Source: Acidobacteriota bacterium (lineage in GTDB: Bacteria; Acidobacteriota; Blastocatellia; RBC074). From it: a DNA stretch of 64,000 bases. The notes under the pieces were generated by a model, which was not told the DNA's origin, made no database searches, and was given only the letters and a program-made list of their open reading frames with translations. The stretch is from the NCBI GenBank assembly GCA_018269055.1, contig JAFDVI010000020.1, positions 124,001 through 188,000 of the forward strand, read 5' to 3'. Below are positions 27,622 through 37,885 of this stretch, piece after piece. The position numbers and the translations under genes were made by a program. Numbering within the stretch: the first letter of the stretch is position 1; each line of letters begins with the position of its first letter.

Positions 27622-29103
27622 TCAAAACCGCGCTTCGATTTCGGCAAAGCGTCGCGCGGCAACTTCCCAGGCGGATGACTGCTGCGGCTCGAAGCGGCGC
27701 AAATGTAGGTTTTCCGCGATGTGGCGACGCGCTTCAGCAAGCGATGCAAATCGTCCTGCTGCCACAGCCTGTACCAGCACATTGCCAATCACAGTGGATT
27801 CCACAGGCCCGGCCAGCACGGGTTTACCGGCCGCATTCGCCGTCGCCTGATTCAAATAGTTGTTTTGAGAACCGCCGCCGACAATCTGAATTCCCTGGAT
27901 CGTCGCTGCTGTTAATCGCTCAATCGTTCGTATGATGGAAGCATACCGCAATGCCAGCGAATCCAGAATTGCTTTGGCCAAGGTGGCGGGGGCTTCGGTT
28001 CCAGGCTGGCCGGTTTCGGCCAATTGTTCAGCGATAGCGGCAAGCATGCTTTGCGGATTGAACAACCGCGCATCGTCCGGATACAGCAGCAGGCTGAAAT
28101 CGTTTTGCTGTTCGACTTCGCGTAACAAAATCTCGTAATCCACGGCCAGGCCACGTTCCTGCCATTCGCGACGGCAGCTATCCAACACCCACAACCCCAT
28201 CACATTTTTCAGAAAGCGAATCGTGCCAAATGCGCCGCCTTCGTTGGTGAAATTTTCGTGCGCGGCATCCGCGTTGATCAAAGGTTTTGACAGCTCCACG
28301 CCAACCAGCGACCAGGTGCCGGAGGAAATATATGCCCAACCCTCTTGCAACGGCGCTCCCGCAACGGCGCTGCCCGTATCGTGTGTGGCCGTCGTGATGA
28401 CGCGAACACCGTGCAAATGCACTTCTTCGGCAACATCAGGGCGGAGCTTACCCAGTTCGGTTCCCGCCGCGACAATTTCTGTAAACAGGCCGACGCGCAG
28501 ACTGACTTGTTCCATCAAGCGTTGATCCCAGGAACCGGTGGCGGCATTGACAAGCTGCGTCGTTGTCGCATTGGTGTATTCCGTGACGGCTTTTCCCGTC
28601 AGCAGAAAATTGATCAGGTCGGGCATTAGCAACAATCGCGCGGCATTTACCGGAATCCCCGCTTGTTGATGGGCGAAAAGCTGAAAGAGGGTGTTGAAGT
28701 TCAAAAATTGAATGCCGGTGCTGGCATAGATTGTTTCGCGCGGAAGGCGGGCGAATGCCTGTTCCATCACATTTGCGGTTCGTTCGTCGCGGTAACAAAT
28801 CGGGTCTTCGACAAGGTTGCCACTCGCATCAATCAGTCCATAATCCACACCCCAACTGTCCACGCCGATGCTGTGAATTGGCCGATGGAGTTGCCGCGCT
28901 CGTTCTGCCGCCTGGCGCAACCCAACTTTGATTTCGGCAAAGATGTGCGCAACATCCCAGCGCAAATGGCCATTCAATCGTCGTGGCGGATAATGAAAGC
29001 GGCGAATTTCTTCCAGCAACAATTCACCCGGCGCGACGCCCGTCAGGAAAACGCGTCCGCTGCCCGCGCCAAGGTCAACCGCGATGTAAAGCGGTTCGTT
29101 CAT
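27622..29103 (-). CDS. rhaB: Rhamnulokinase
   Basis: A 493-residue FGGY-family kinase converting L-rhamnulose to L-rhamnulose 1-phosphate. The N-terminal phosphate-binding motif is VDLGAGSGRVFL, followed by SIGVDSWGVDYGL; later blocks THDTGSAVAGAP and SSGTWSLVG are typical of RhaB. Its ATG directly abuts the TAG of the isomerase gene (no spacer), so the two are translated together. It provides the second step of rhamnose use for sugar released by the GH106 and PL11 enzymes upstream in the locus. Confidence 0.94.
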   Translation of the reverse strand: MNEPLYIAVDLGAGSGRVFLTGVAPGELLLEEIRRFHYPPRRLNGHLRWDVAHIFAEIKVGLRQAAERARQLHRPIHSIGVDSWGVDYGLIDASGNLVEDPICYRDERTANVMEQAFARLPRETIYASTGIQFLNFNTLFQLFAHQQAGIPVNAARLLLMPDLINFLLTGKAVTEYTNATTTQLVNAATGSWDQRLMEQVSLRVGLFTEIVAAGTELGKLRPDVAEEVHLHGVRVITTATHDTGSAVAGAPLQEGWAYISSGTWSLVGVELSKPLINADAAHENFTNEGGAFGTIRFLKNVMGLWVLDSCRREWQERGLAVDYEILLREVEQQNDFSLLLYPDDARLFNPQSMLAAIAEQLAETGQPGTEAPATLAKAILDSLALRYASIIRTIERLTAATIQGIQIVGGGSQNNYLNQATANAAGKPVLAGPVESTVIGNVLVQAVAAGRFASLAEARRHIAENLHLRRFEPQQSSAWEVAARRFAEIEARF

Positions 29104-30402
29104 CTACACGATCCCCGCAGACATACTCAGTGAAGCCGGTCGCTCTTCTGCTTTGCGTTGGCGGTACCCACTGGCGCGATACGTTGCCAGCGGATCAATT
29201 GCGCCGCCCGCCCGTTGCCGAGCCATCGCGATGATCGGCGCAACATCTGCAGTAAAGGCTTGCTTCAGCGCGGCAAGCGCGCGAATCGCATCACAGCTTT
29301 CCTGCGCTTCTCTCAAGGCTTCTCGATCCACCAGATGCGCCTGAACGTACGCGCGCTGCAATTCCACCGCGCTCAGCATCAGCGATTCAACCGGATCTGT
29401 CACGTTGTGCGATTGATCAAGCATGTACGCCGGATTGAAATCGGCGACGCCCTCCAGTTCGGCATCCACCAGTTCGTTGAAGATCAGGAACAACTGGAAG
29501 GGTTTGATCGAACCGGCGTCCAGATCGTCGTCGCCGTATTTGCTGTCGTTGAAATGAAATCCGGCGAGTTTACCGAATTGGATCAACCGCGCGACGATCA
29601 TTTCAATATTGACGTTCGGCGCGTGATGGCCCAGGTCAACCAGGCATTGCGCCTTTGGCCCCAATTCACGTGCGCAGTGATAACTGACACCCCAATCGTT
29701 AATGACCGTGGAATAAAACGCCGGTTCGTACAGCTTGTGCTCCATAAACACACGCCAGTCGCCGGGCAGCGCGGCGTAAATTTCGCGCATGCTTTCCAGA
29801 TACCGTTCAAGCGTTTTGCGAAAATGCTGCTGTCCGGGAAAGTTCCCGCCATCGCCGATCCAAACCGTGTGCGCTTTGGAACCGAGCGTTTTGCCGATTT
29901 CGATGCATTCGATGTTGTGTGCAATGGCTTGTTCACGCACGGCTCGATCCGGATGCGTCAGGCTGCCGAATTTGTACGACAACGATTGTCCGGCCTGATC
30001 CTGAAAGGTGTTGGAGTTCATCGCATCGAAATGCAGCCCGCGCGCAACGGCAAAGGCACGCAATTCCGCCGCATCTTCGGGTTTGTCCCATGGGATGTGC
30101 AACGAAACCGCAGGCGTAGAGCGCACCAGTTGGAAAATCGCTGCGCAATCTTCCAGCTTTTCATAAATGCCGCGCGGTTCGCCTGTGCCCGGAAAGCGAG
30201 CAAACCGCGTCCCGCCGGTTCCCACGCCCCACGAAGGCACCGCGACTTGAAACGCCTGCGCGCGTTCGGTCAGGTCTTCGATGTCCACGCCGCGCCGTTG
30301 CAACTGTTTTCCCAGATGTTCGTAATCTTCCTCAAGCCAGCCTTGCGCTTTTTGATTCTGTTCGGCAATGAAGCCGTCGCTGATTGCGAATGTCGAACTC
30401 AT
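29104..30402 (-). CDS. rhaI: L-rhamnose isomerase (RhaI type)
   Basis: A 432-residue TIM-barrel isomerase interconverting L-rhamnose and L-rhamnulose. It follows the Pseudomonas stutzeri-like RhaI group rather than E. coli RhaA: the metal site residues appear in MEHKLYEPAFY, LVDLGHHAPN and FHFNDSKYGDDDLDAG. GGAGGT sits six bases before the ATG. It is the first gene of the rhaI-rhaB pair; a nested palindrome separates it from the aldolase-dehydrogenase gene upstream. Confidence 0.93.
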   Translation of the reverse strand: MSSTFAISDGFIAEQNQKAQGWLEEDYEHLGKQLQRRGVDIEDLTERAQAFQVAVPSWGVGTGGTRFARFPGTGEPRGIYEKLEDCAAIFQLVRSTPAVSLHIPWDKPEDAAELRAFAVARGLHFDAMNSNTFQDQAGQSLSYKFGSLTHPDRAVREQAIAHNIECIEIGKTLGSKAHTVWIGDGGNFPGQQHFRKTLERYLESMREIYAALPGDWRVFMEHKLYEPAFYSTVINDWGVSYHCARELGPKAQCLVDLGHHAPNVNIEMIVARLIQFGKLAGFHFNDSKYGDDDLDAGSIKPFQLFLIFNELVDAELEGVADFNPAYMLDQSHNVTDPVESLMLSAVELQRAYVQAHLVDREALREAQESCDAIRALAALKQAFTADVAPIIAMARQRAGGAIDPLATYRASGYRQRKAEERPASLSMSAGIV

Positions 30403-30460
30403 TCTTTACCTCCACAGTATGGCCTATGGTTTTCTGCCGCGGAGCGGCGGCTGAATTTAA

Positions 30461-30602
30461 GCAGGTCGTTTACGGCCTGCAAATGGCCACAGAATTAACC
30501 GCGTCGCGTAGCGACGGTTGAATTCTATTATCAACACAATTCAACCGTCGCTACGCGACGCCGCGATTGTCACCACTCGCAAGCAGGCCGTAAACGACCT
30601 GC
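30461..30602. repeat. Nested double palindrome between rhaEW and rhaI
   Basis: Two perfect inverted repeats are nested. Outer arms are gcaggtcgtttacggcctgc (30461-30480) and its exact complement (30583-30602). Inner arms are 24 bases each (30501-30524 and 30538-30561; stem core GTCGCGTAGCGACGG) around a 13-base loop. The transcript could form a long double stem in the middle of the rhamnose genes. Confidence 0.85.
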
Positions 30603-30641
30603 CTACAATCAAACATCCCTACGGGATAAGGGCTTCTCTAA

Positions 30642-32831
30642 TTACCGCAAAAAGCCGTCTTGCAACCCGCCATCCACCGGAATGACGTGGCCGGTTGTTT
30701 TCGACAATCGCTGCGACACCAACAGGAACACGGCTTCCGCCTGATCTTCCGGCTCGATGGGCGATTGCGTTAGCGAACGTTTGGCGTAAAAGCTGGCCAA
30801 CTTTTCGCGCAACGCTTCGGTCTCTTCGGCTTCGTCAAACGCGATGGCGTATTTCGTCAATGAAGCGATGACGCGGTCGCGCGGAAACATTGTGCTTCCT
30901 TTGACGACCGTCGCCGGAGCCACCGCATTGACACGCACCAGCGGCGCAAGCTCCACCGCCAGTTCGCGGACCAGATGATTGGCTGCCGCCTTGCTGGTGT
31001 CGTAGGCCAGACTTCCCTTTTTCGCGACGACTGCGTTGGCGCTGGTCGTCAACACAACGTTGCCGGGCAAGCCCTGTTGTTTGAAAATTTTGTTCGCTTC
31101 GTCTGTGACGATGTAAGCGCCAGTGACGTTAATGGCGAAGGTCTTGTCCCAAAGTCGGTCTTCGATCGTTCCGGTTTTGTCCGGCGGAACGAAAATGCCC
31201 GCTGTGACGACGACAGCATCAATGCCGCCATACGCCAGCATCACGTCCCGGAACATTGCCAGCACACTGGCGCGATTGGTGATGTCGCACGCCAAGCCAA
31301 TTGCCGGGCCGCAATTACTAATGCCCGTCCCGGCAACGCCAATGCCTTCGCCGTATTTGGCGATAATTTCCTGTGCCGTCGCCTTGGCCGAAGCTTCGTC
31401 CAAATCCACGCAGACGATGTGCGCGCCTTCTTTGACCAACCGGTGCGCGGTGGCTTTGCCAATGCCTGCGCCTGCGCCAATGACGACATGGATTTGCCGG
31501 TCGAGTTCTTTTTCCGGCGGCATGCGGCGCAGCTTGGCTTCTTCCAGCAGCCAGTATTCGATGTCGAAGGCTTCCTGCTGGTCCATCGCTTCGTACTGGT
31601 CAATGGCTTCCGCGCCGCGCATGACTTCAATTGCGCAATTGTAAAACTCCGCCGTCACACGCGATTCGCTCTTGTTTTTGCCCCAGGCAATCATGCCCAA
31701 ACCTGGGATCAGCACGACGGTTGGATTCGGGTCGCGCATCGCGGGCGAATTCGGATGTTTGCAGCGGTTGTAATAATCGGCGTAATCCTGCCGGTATCGC
31801 ACCAAGCCACTGTTGATCGCTGCTTTCAACATGTCCAGATCACCGCTGGCCGGATTCCAATCCACAAACAACGGCTTGATTTTTGTGCGCAGGAAATGAT
31901 CCGGGCATGAAGTGCCGAGTTCCGCCAGTCGCGCCCCGTCAACGCTATTCACAAAGCGCAGCATCTTTTCATCCGCCTGCACCGTGCCGACGAAGCGTTT
32001 GTAAACCGAAACCTGTCCGCGCAGCCACGGAATCAATTGGGCGATCAAGTCTTTGCGCGCCCCTTCGTCCAATGGTTGATACTTCGCGCCGCCAAAGGTC
32101 TTTTCGCCTTTATCGTGCGCTTCGATGTACTCGGCGGCGCGGTCAATGATTTCCAGCGCGGTTTCGTAACAGGTTTTGTCGTCATTGCTCCACGAAGACA
32201 TGCCGTGATGGCCGAGCACAACGCCTTTGGCTTGCGGGTGATCTTTGATGAGCTGTTCGATCTTCAAACCAATGTCGAATCCCGGACGTTGCCACGGCAC
32301 GTAAATCACGTCGTCGCCGTAAATTTCCCTGGTCAATCGTTCCTGATTTACCGAAGCGGCAATGGCGATGACTGCGTTCGGGTGCAAGTGGTCAACGTGC
32401 TGGTATGGCACCAGCGTATGCAGCGGCGTATCAATTGAACAGGCGCGCGGATTCAGGTTGAACACGCAATGACTGTACATCGGATGCATGGCGTCTTCGA
32501 TTTCGGTTTTCGGCCCGCGATTCGGATCGTTCAGGTACAGCGGCTTCATTGCGCGGATTTTGTCCAGATACAGCGACGCGAAGCCATCGCGTTTGGCCGT
32601 GCGCAAATCTCCGCCGGAACCTTTGATCCAAAGAACCTCGACTTTTTCTCCGCTCAGCGGATCGCTTTCCATCAGTTTTGACGATGTGTTGCCGCCGCCC
32701 GTATTGGTCAGCGTCAGGTCGTCACCCAGGCGGTTCGAGCGATAGACCAACCGATCCACACCCGACAATTTTTCTGCTTCGGCATCCTGCCAAAGGTATT
32801 TCACGAACTTGTATGAATCCTGCTTACTCAT
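30642..32831 (-). CDS. rhaEW: Bifunctional rhamnulose-1-phosphate aldolase / lactaldehyde dehydrogenase
   Basis: A 729-residue fusion. Residues about 1-430 are a class II aldolase domain (GNTSSK, HCVFN, HLHPNAVIA and GHHGMSSW) that splits rhamnulose 1-phosphate into DHAP and lactaldehyde. Residues about 445-729 are a short-chain dehydrogenase: VIGAGAGIGKATA for NAD binding, VVTAGIF, and the catalytic Tyr-x-x-x-Lys in YDTSKAA, expected to oxidise lactaldehyde to lactate. TGGAGT precedes the ATG. The layout matches RhaEW proteins of Bacillus and Chloroflexi. It completes the rhamnose route with rhaI and rhaB. Confidence 0.93.
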   Translation of the reverse strand: MSKQDSYKFVKYLWQDAEAEKLSGVDRLVYRSNRLGDDLTLTNTGGGNTSSKLMESDPLSGEKVEVLWIKGSGGDLRTAKRDGFASLYLDKIRAMKPLYLNDPNRGPKTEIEDAMHPMYSHCVFNLNPRACSIDTPLHTLVPYQHVDHLHPNAVIAIAASVNQERLTREIYGDDVIYVPWQRPGFDIGLKIEQLIKDHPQAKGVVLGHHGMSSWSNDDKTCYETALEIIDRAAEYIEAHDKGEKTFGGAKYQPLDEGARKDLIAQLIPWLRGQVSVYKRFVGTVQADEKMLRFVNSVDGARLAELGTSCPDHFLRTKIKPLFVDWNPASGDLDMLKAAINSGLVRYRQDYADYYNRCKHPNSPAMRDPNPTVVLIPGLGMIAWGKNKSESRVTAEFYNCAIEVMRGAEAIDQYEAMDQQEAFDIEYWLLEEAKLRRMPPEKELDRQIHVVIGAGAGIGKATAHRLVKEGAHIVCVDLDEASAKATAQEIIAKYGEGIGVAGTGISNCGPAIGLACDITNRASVLAMFRDVMLAYGGIDAVVVTAGIFVPPDKTGTIEDRLWDKTFAINVTGAYIVTDEANKIFKQQGLPGNVVLTTSANAVVAKKGSLAYDTSKAAANHLVRELAVELAPLVRVNAVAPATVVKGSTMFPRDRVIASLTKYAIAFDEAEETEALREKLASFYAKRSLTQSPIEPEDQAEAVFLLVSQRLSKTTGHVIPVDGGLQDGFLR

Positions 32832-32878
32832 TTGACTCCAGTTTTATGATTTCTCAACTTCAAAAATATAGAAAGAGA

Positions 32879-32947
32879 GTAGCGCAACCAGCTATGATTG
32901 CGCTGTCCGTTATGCGCGGTCATCGCAACCATGGCTGGTTGCGCTAC
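32879..32947. repeat. Intergenic inverted repeat
   Basis: The left arm 32879-32902 and right arm 32924-32947 match at 22 of 24 positions (core GTAGCGCAACCAGC). It lies between the end of the CE12-GH106 gene and rhaEW. The mismatches sit near the loop side of the stem. Confidence 0.75.
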
Positions 32948-32976
32948 AAATTGACAAGTCTCACTATCAGTCACAC

Positions 32977-35900
32977 TTATTGGGCAATCAGCCGCACCTG
33001 CCCCAGCAAGCCTGACGGCAGCGGTTGCAGGTTTTCCATATCCTGCGGTTGAAAACGTTCGCCGAACCGCTGATTGAGTTCACGATAATCCGGTTGCCTG
33101 TGTCCAGCCAGATAATTGATCGCCGTGTTGCCAACGACGATGCGCAAACTGTTCGCGCCGGGCTTCAGCAATTTTGTCACATCAATCGAATACGGCGGGC
33201 ACCAAACGGAACCTGCTCGCTGGCCGTTGACGTATACCACCGCCGCATCGCGAATCGGCGCATCCAGCCAGGCACGCATGCCATTTTTGCGTGGCTGCAC
33301 CGGCACGGCTTTTCCTTCGCCAAAAGACAGAGATACGACACTGACCGACGCCAGCCAATTTGCCGGAATCGTGATTTCCTTTTCGTAAACAGCCGTGCCG
33401 GAATAAAACCGTGTCGCCTCCGTTTCCGTCCACGAACGAAGTTTGGCGAAGGTTTGCGATTGGTTGCCCGCTCCAACGGTGACGCGCCAGTCTGCGGAAA
33501 GATCAATCGGCGCTGGCGAAGTTTTCTCGCTCCCCCCGGCAATGGCGGCTTGCAACCGCCGATTAAAAACGATCAGCTTCGATTCGTAAGGCTCAAAATC
33601 CAACGCTAGGCTTGCGCCCGTCGCGTCCAGCTTCATTTTGATCGGCGTGATTTCGCCGGTCAGCGGATTCCAGGTTTCAGCGCGCGGAGCCGTCACTCCG
33701 AACGTCGCGCTGACTTGCTGGCGCTCGTTGCTCGAATTCGCCAGAAAGTAAATGTCGGCTTCGGGCGTGCGGCGATGAATGAAGCCGATGTCGGGAACGG
33801 CGGGCGTCAACTTCACATCCGGACGCACCAGCGAAGTCAATTTGTCGCCAAGCTGTTTGTCATCAGCGACGAAATGCGCCAGCGGCTTTGCGCCGTCAAA
33901 CAATCTTCGAACCAATTCATTGAACTGCTGGCGTTCGGCTTCAGTCGTTTTGTAACCGGGTAAGCTGTCCGGTTTGCGGCCCACGGCCAGAATCACACCG
34001 CCTTGTTTCGCAAACGCTTCCAGTTTTTGCAGTGTTTCGATTGGCAATCGTTCGACGTTGGGCAAGACGACAGCTTTGTATTTGTTCGCGCCCAGATTGA
34101 GCGCGCCTGCCTCGACTTTGCCGATTTGTTTCAACACGTCGTCGTCAAAAAAATCCAGATTGAACCCAGCCTCCAACACCTGGGCGACAGCGTTTTCGCC
34201 GATGCGTTCTTTCAAGGCTTCGATCATGTAATGAACTTTGGGATTGACGAATCCGGCCCAGGCGTCGCAGTTCGGCAGGTAAAAGGCTATGTCATTGGCA
34301 GGTTGTCCTTGTCGCATGGCAAAACTAACGCGCTGCAAATACCGCGACACGTCCGGCATCGCAATCCACCAGGGATTTTTTTCGTCGAACACCGCCGCCG
34401 CATAAAACCGATTGCCGGGATATTCCGCGTTTTCCGGCGTGTACGGCCATCCGTGGCCGATCAATTGATTGATGCCTTGCAGAAAGTGCAGGTCGGCTTC
34501 AGCTTTGATGTCCAGCGGCGTCGCGCGAAACGAAGGCGAATGCAGCCACGTCCAGGTTTCGGACGACGTGACGTTGCGACCATACAAATGATTCGCCGAC
34601 GAAGCCCAGCGTGCGGCGCGTAGAATTTTCCATTGCGGCCCTTCGCCTTCGGTTAAATCGGCAAATTGATTGCTGGCGATGGTCGCGGGAGGAATGCCGT
34701 AACCTTGAATGCGAAACCGCGTCTTGTGCTGTTTCGCCCACGCTTGCAGCGGAGCCAGAAAACGTTCGTTGAGCAATTCGGTCAGCGTTTGTCCCCAGTC
34801 CTGACGAATGCTGGCAGTTTCGGGGCCGATGTCGCGCACCAGCGCAGGAAGCAACGGTTTCAAATCGTACCCGCGACGCTTTTGAAACTCCGCCAAAAAA
34901 TCCGGCGACCAATCGGAATTGAAGACTTCCAGGCTGTCGCAAAAGATTGCGTATGGCGGTTGGTTGCCAAACGCCTGCAACAAAGGTTCGCCGACTTTTT
35001 GCAGGTAATTGTCCAGCGCCGCGCGGTCGTAATGATCCAGCACGAAACCTTCCGCGCCGAACGAAGCGCGTTTGACCTGTTGTCGTGTGCGGCTGGCAAT
35101 GAAACACAACAATTCATTGGATTCTGCATTGACGGGCAATTCGATGACGCCGCTTTTGACTAAAGGCAATTCCCGTTGCCCCTGAAAGACAGCCAGCAAT
35201 TGTTCCCATTCTGCCAGTTTGGGCAATGTCACGGTCTTTTGCAGCGGCAGGACTTTAATTCGTTCGACGCGCAACCGGCTGGCGGCTTGCGTGATGGGAA
35301 CTTGTGGCCCGCCAAACGGCCAGCCGCTGCCCAACGTCAAATCTACGCGCAGCCCCAGTTCGCGCGCTTTTTCGTTGGCGAATTTCAGCGCGTCCAGAAA
35401 TTCCGGCGACAGAAAGCGCAGATTTTTGATGCCTTTGGTTTCATCATCCAACGCCAGCGGATAGACGGGTTGAATTTCCACGCCGCCGATGCCAGCGTCT
35501 TTCATCTGGCGCAGTTCCCGTTCGATTCCCACTTTGGTCACTGCCGGGCCAAACCACCACCAACGCATCATGATTCGTGCATCGTCGGGCGGGTTTTGAA
35601 ATTGCCGACGCATTTCCGCCAGACTGGCGGCTTGCGCATCGGCGCGGCGCTGCATGGCTTCGTTTGCGGCGGCGATGGATTCCGCCAGAGGCCGCGCAAG
35701 CAGAAAGCGTCTCAAGTTGCCGACCGCCATCGCGCGAATGCCTTCAACGACTGAGGCCGCATTGCGGACGGCTCCGGCGGGCGAAGTGTGTGTATTGTCG
35801 GCGTCGGTGAAGTACTCTGCTTTGACTTGATAAGGTTCGAGCGTTTCGTAATGCCGCGCAGTAATGTCGTTCAGGTCAATGAACTCGACGCCGGTTTGCT

Positions 35901-36519
35901 GGGCGACTTCTTTTGACCATTTGCCGTAATCGTTGCTGGCGCGGGCGACACGACCGTCTTTCCAGTTGTTGCGCGGAACCGGTGACAGCACGATGGGCGT
36001 TGCGCCTTTTTCCTTCGTCCCGGCGATGAACTGGCGCAAGTACCAACCGTAACTGTGAACGATTTCGTGCTTTTTGGTCAGCAGGTTGTCAATTTCCTGC
36101 GATTCATCCCCGATACCGCGAATCGAACCGCGCGCGCGGAAATCGTCGTTAATCGGCCCGCCGTCGTTATGGCCAAACTGCATTAACACAAAATCGCCGG
36201 GCCGCAATTTGTCGAATACTTCCTGCCACAAACCCTCGCTCAGAAACGTACGGCTGCTGCGTCCGCCGCGCGCACGGTTTTCAATGCCGATTTTCGCGAG
36301 GTCAAAAAACTCCGGCAGCGCCGCTCCCCATCCCAACTGGCCGCGCGTCGGCGTGTTCACCGTCGAATCCCCGATCAGGTAAAGCACCGGCTTGCGGGAA
36401 TTCGCTTGTTGGGCTGTTGGTTGTGGATTTTGCTGAGCATTTACGGCAGGGAAAATGGCGCGCGATGCGGCCAGTGCAAGCAACAACGTAACCAGGGTGA
36501 GTGCGAGTCGTAGTTTCAT
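32977..36519 (-). CDS. Fusion of CE12 rhamnogalacturonan acetylesterase and GH106 alpha-L-rhamnosidase
   Basis: An exported protein of about 1,180 residues. After the signal peptide (ending near PAVNAQQ) an SGNH esterase covers about 43-265: Ser52 in [20 protein letters not shown] and the DxxH block DNTHTSP, as in rhamnogalacturonan acetylesterases. A linker leads to GH106 from about residue 305 ([28 protein letters not shown]) to a C-terminal jelly-roll near the end. One protein could thus deacetylate rhamnogalacturonan and clip terminal rhamnose. ATG 36519 is chosen (GGA nine bases upstream); ATG 36528 is possible. Confidence 0.9.
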   Translation of the reverse strand: MKLRLALTLVTLLLALAASRAIFPAVNAQQNPQPTAQQANSRKPVLYLIGDSTVNTPTRGQLGWGAALPEFFDLAKIGIENRARGGRSSRTFLSEGLWQEVFDKLRPGDFVLMQFGHNDGGPINDDFRARGSIRGIGDESQEIDNLLTKKHEIVHSYGWYLRQFIAGTKEKGATPIVLSPVPRNNWKDGRVARASNDYGKWSKEVAQQTGVEFIDLNDITARHYETLEPYQVKAEYFTDADNTHTSPAGAVRNAASVVEGIRAMAVGNLRRFLLARPLAESIAAANEAMQRRADAQAASLAEMRRQFQNPPDDARIMMRWWWFGPAVTKVGIERELRQMKDAGIGGVEIQPVYPLALDDETKGIKNLRFLSPEFLDALKFANEKARELGLRVDLTLGSGWPFGGPQVPITQAASRLRVERIKVLPLQKTVTLPKLAEWEQLLAVFQGQRELPLVKSGVIELPVNAESNELLCFIASRTRQQVKRASFGAEGFVLDHYDRAALDNYLQKVGEPLLQAFGNQPPYAIFCDSLEVFNSDWSPDFLAEFQKRRGYDLKPLLPALVRDIGPETASIRQDWGQTLTELLNERFLAPLQAWAKQHKTRFRIQGYGIPPATIASNQFADLTEGEGPQWKILRAARWASSANHLYGRNVTSSETWTWLHSPSFRATPLDIKAEADLHFLQGINQLIGHGWPYTPENAEYPGNRFYAAAVFDEKNPWWIAMPDVSRYLQRVSFAMRQGQPANDIAFYLPNCDAWAGFVNPKVHYMIEALKERIGENAVAQVLEAGFNLDFFDDDVLKQIGKVEAGALNLGANKYKAVVLPNVERLPIETLQKLEAFAKQGGVILAVGRKPDSLPGYKTTEAERQQFNELVRRLFDGAKPLAHFVADDKQLGDKLTSLVRPDVKLTPAVPDIGFIHRRTPEADIYFLANSSNERQQVSATFGVTAPRAETWNPLTGEITPIKMKLDATGASLALDFEPYESKLIVFNRRLQAAIAGGSEKTSPAPIDLSADWRVTVGAGNQSQTFAKLRSWTETEATRFYSGTAVYEKEITIPANWLASVSVVSLSFGEGKAVPVQPRKNGMRAWLDAPIRDAAVVYVNGQRAGSVWCPPYSIDVTKLLKPGANSLRIVVGNTAINYLAGHRQPDYRELNQRFGERFQPQDMENLQPLPSGLLGQVRLIAQ

Positions 36520-36575
36520 ATCTTTCATTCCAGCAGTAACCAATAAAATTCAGCCAGTCGGGAATCTACGAGCGA

Positions 36576-37769
36576 CTATTTCTTTGTCACTTCCACCGCA
36601 TACACGTGGGTCGCGCCGTGCATGTTCGAGCGAAACACAATCCATTTCATATCCGGCGTAAACGTGACATTCGGTTCAAGCTGATAATTGTGCTTGGCCA
36701 GATTGACCAACCGCTCGGCTTTCAGGCGGCCGTCTTTTTGCGGCGTGAACAGATAAATCCATTGGCCGTTGCCCGGCGCAGCCACGCTTGATGGTCCGCC
36801 GCCATCGCCTGCAAAGAGTTTGCCGTTGGGCGCGATGTTGAAATGCACAGACCACTGTTCGCGCGGCACCGAATAGCGCGTCGTTTTGCCCGTGGCGATT
36901 TCGACTCCGGCCAACCAGAACACTTTGCTTTTGGGAGTTTGCAGGTCGTACCAGATGGTTTTGCCATCGGCGCTGAAAAATTCGTGCCCGGCAATTTCCA
37001 TCTCCATCGTGCGCTTGTGCATCAGTCGTTTGCCGGAACCGTCGGTACGAATCGTCCAGATGCGATCCACTTTGTGCCAGGGGCCTTCGTGGCAAAACAT
37101 CATCAAGGTGGGATCGGTCGGTGAAAACTGCACGTGGTTGAGCCAGTCGGTCGCGTGGTAAAACGCGTTCACTTCGCCGGATCGGATGTTGATGGTGTAA
37201 AGCGCCATCGGCAGCTTTGCCGCCAACCGTCGCTCCATCATTTCGCCTTTCCCCGGATAACTGTCCAATCGTTGGCCGGGTTGCGTGCTGGCCGGAGCTT
37301 GAAACCCGGCAAGCGCATCGTTTTCGACGAAGCTGCCGCCGAGCAGCGTTTCATCGGCGTTGATGGCCAGGCCAGAACCGGTGCGCAACTCCGGTCGCTT
37401 GACGATTTCGCGCGTCGCTTTGGTGTCCAGATGCGTTGCCATCACCGCGCCATTTTTGATGTAAAACACTTGCCGCGTTTTTCGCCCAACGACAAGGCTG
37501 CCCGTGCGGCCTTCGACGATCTGTTCAATCTTGCCGGTTTTGAGTTCAATCGTGGCAATGCCTTTGGGCGTAGTCACAACCAGCTTGTCACCGCTGGCGG
37601 TGTAAGCGTTCTGATGAAAGTACAGGCTGGCGGTGCCGGGTTCGCGCGATAAACGAATGACGCGATGCCCGGTGTCCGACTCGATCCATTCCAGCGGCGG
37701 ATCACCGGGTTGCTGTGCGCCAAGCGAAACAGTGAACGCCAGCAGCAGCAAAGTCAGTGTTGTTTTCAT
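36576..37769 (-). CDS. ogl: PL22 oligogalacturonate lyase
   Basis: A 397-residue exported seven-bladed beta-propeller protein with signal peptide (cleavage near SLGAQQ). The blocks NHVQFSPTDPTLMMFCHEGPWHKVDRIW and REQWSVHFN carry the His/Gln residues that bind Mn and act as base in known oligogalacturonate lyases. It splits unsaturated digalacturonate into 5-keto-4-deoxyuronate units. An in-frame TTG one codon earlier is ignored; GGAGAG precedes ATG 37769. The signal peptide is of note because many PL22 enzymes are cytoplasmic. Confidence 0.88.
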   Translation of the reverse strand: MKTTLTLLLLAFTVSLGAQQPGDPPLEWIESDTGHRVIRLSREPGTASLYFHQNAYTASGDKLVVTTPKGIATIELKTGKIEQIVEGRTGSLVVGRKTRQVFYIKNGAVMATHLDTKATREIVKRPELRTGSGLAINADETLLGGSFVENDALAGFQAPASTQPGQRLDSYPGKGEMMERRLAAKLPMALYTINIRSGEVNAFYHATDWLNHVQFSPTDPTLMMFCHEGPWHKVDRIWTIRTDGSGKRLMHKRTMEMEIAGHEFFSADGKTIWYDLQTPKSKVFWLAGVEIATGKTTRYSVPREQWSVHFNIAPNGKLFAGDGGGPSSVAAPGNGQWIYLFTPQKDGRLKAERLVNLAKHNYQLEPNVTFTPDMKWIVFRSNMHGATHVYAVEVTKK

Positions 37770-37885
37770 CAAAAGTCTCTCCTCGAAAGATCGCTATGGA
37801 TCAGGCTGCATCTAAGGCCATTCAGCGAGTCAATGCCGCGACCGCCAGGGCGCTCTGTCCCCGCCAATATGGTTAGGCCCAGTCT

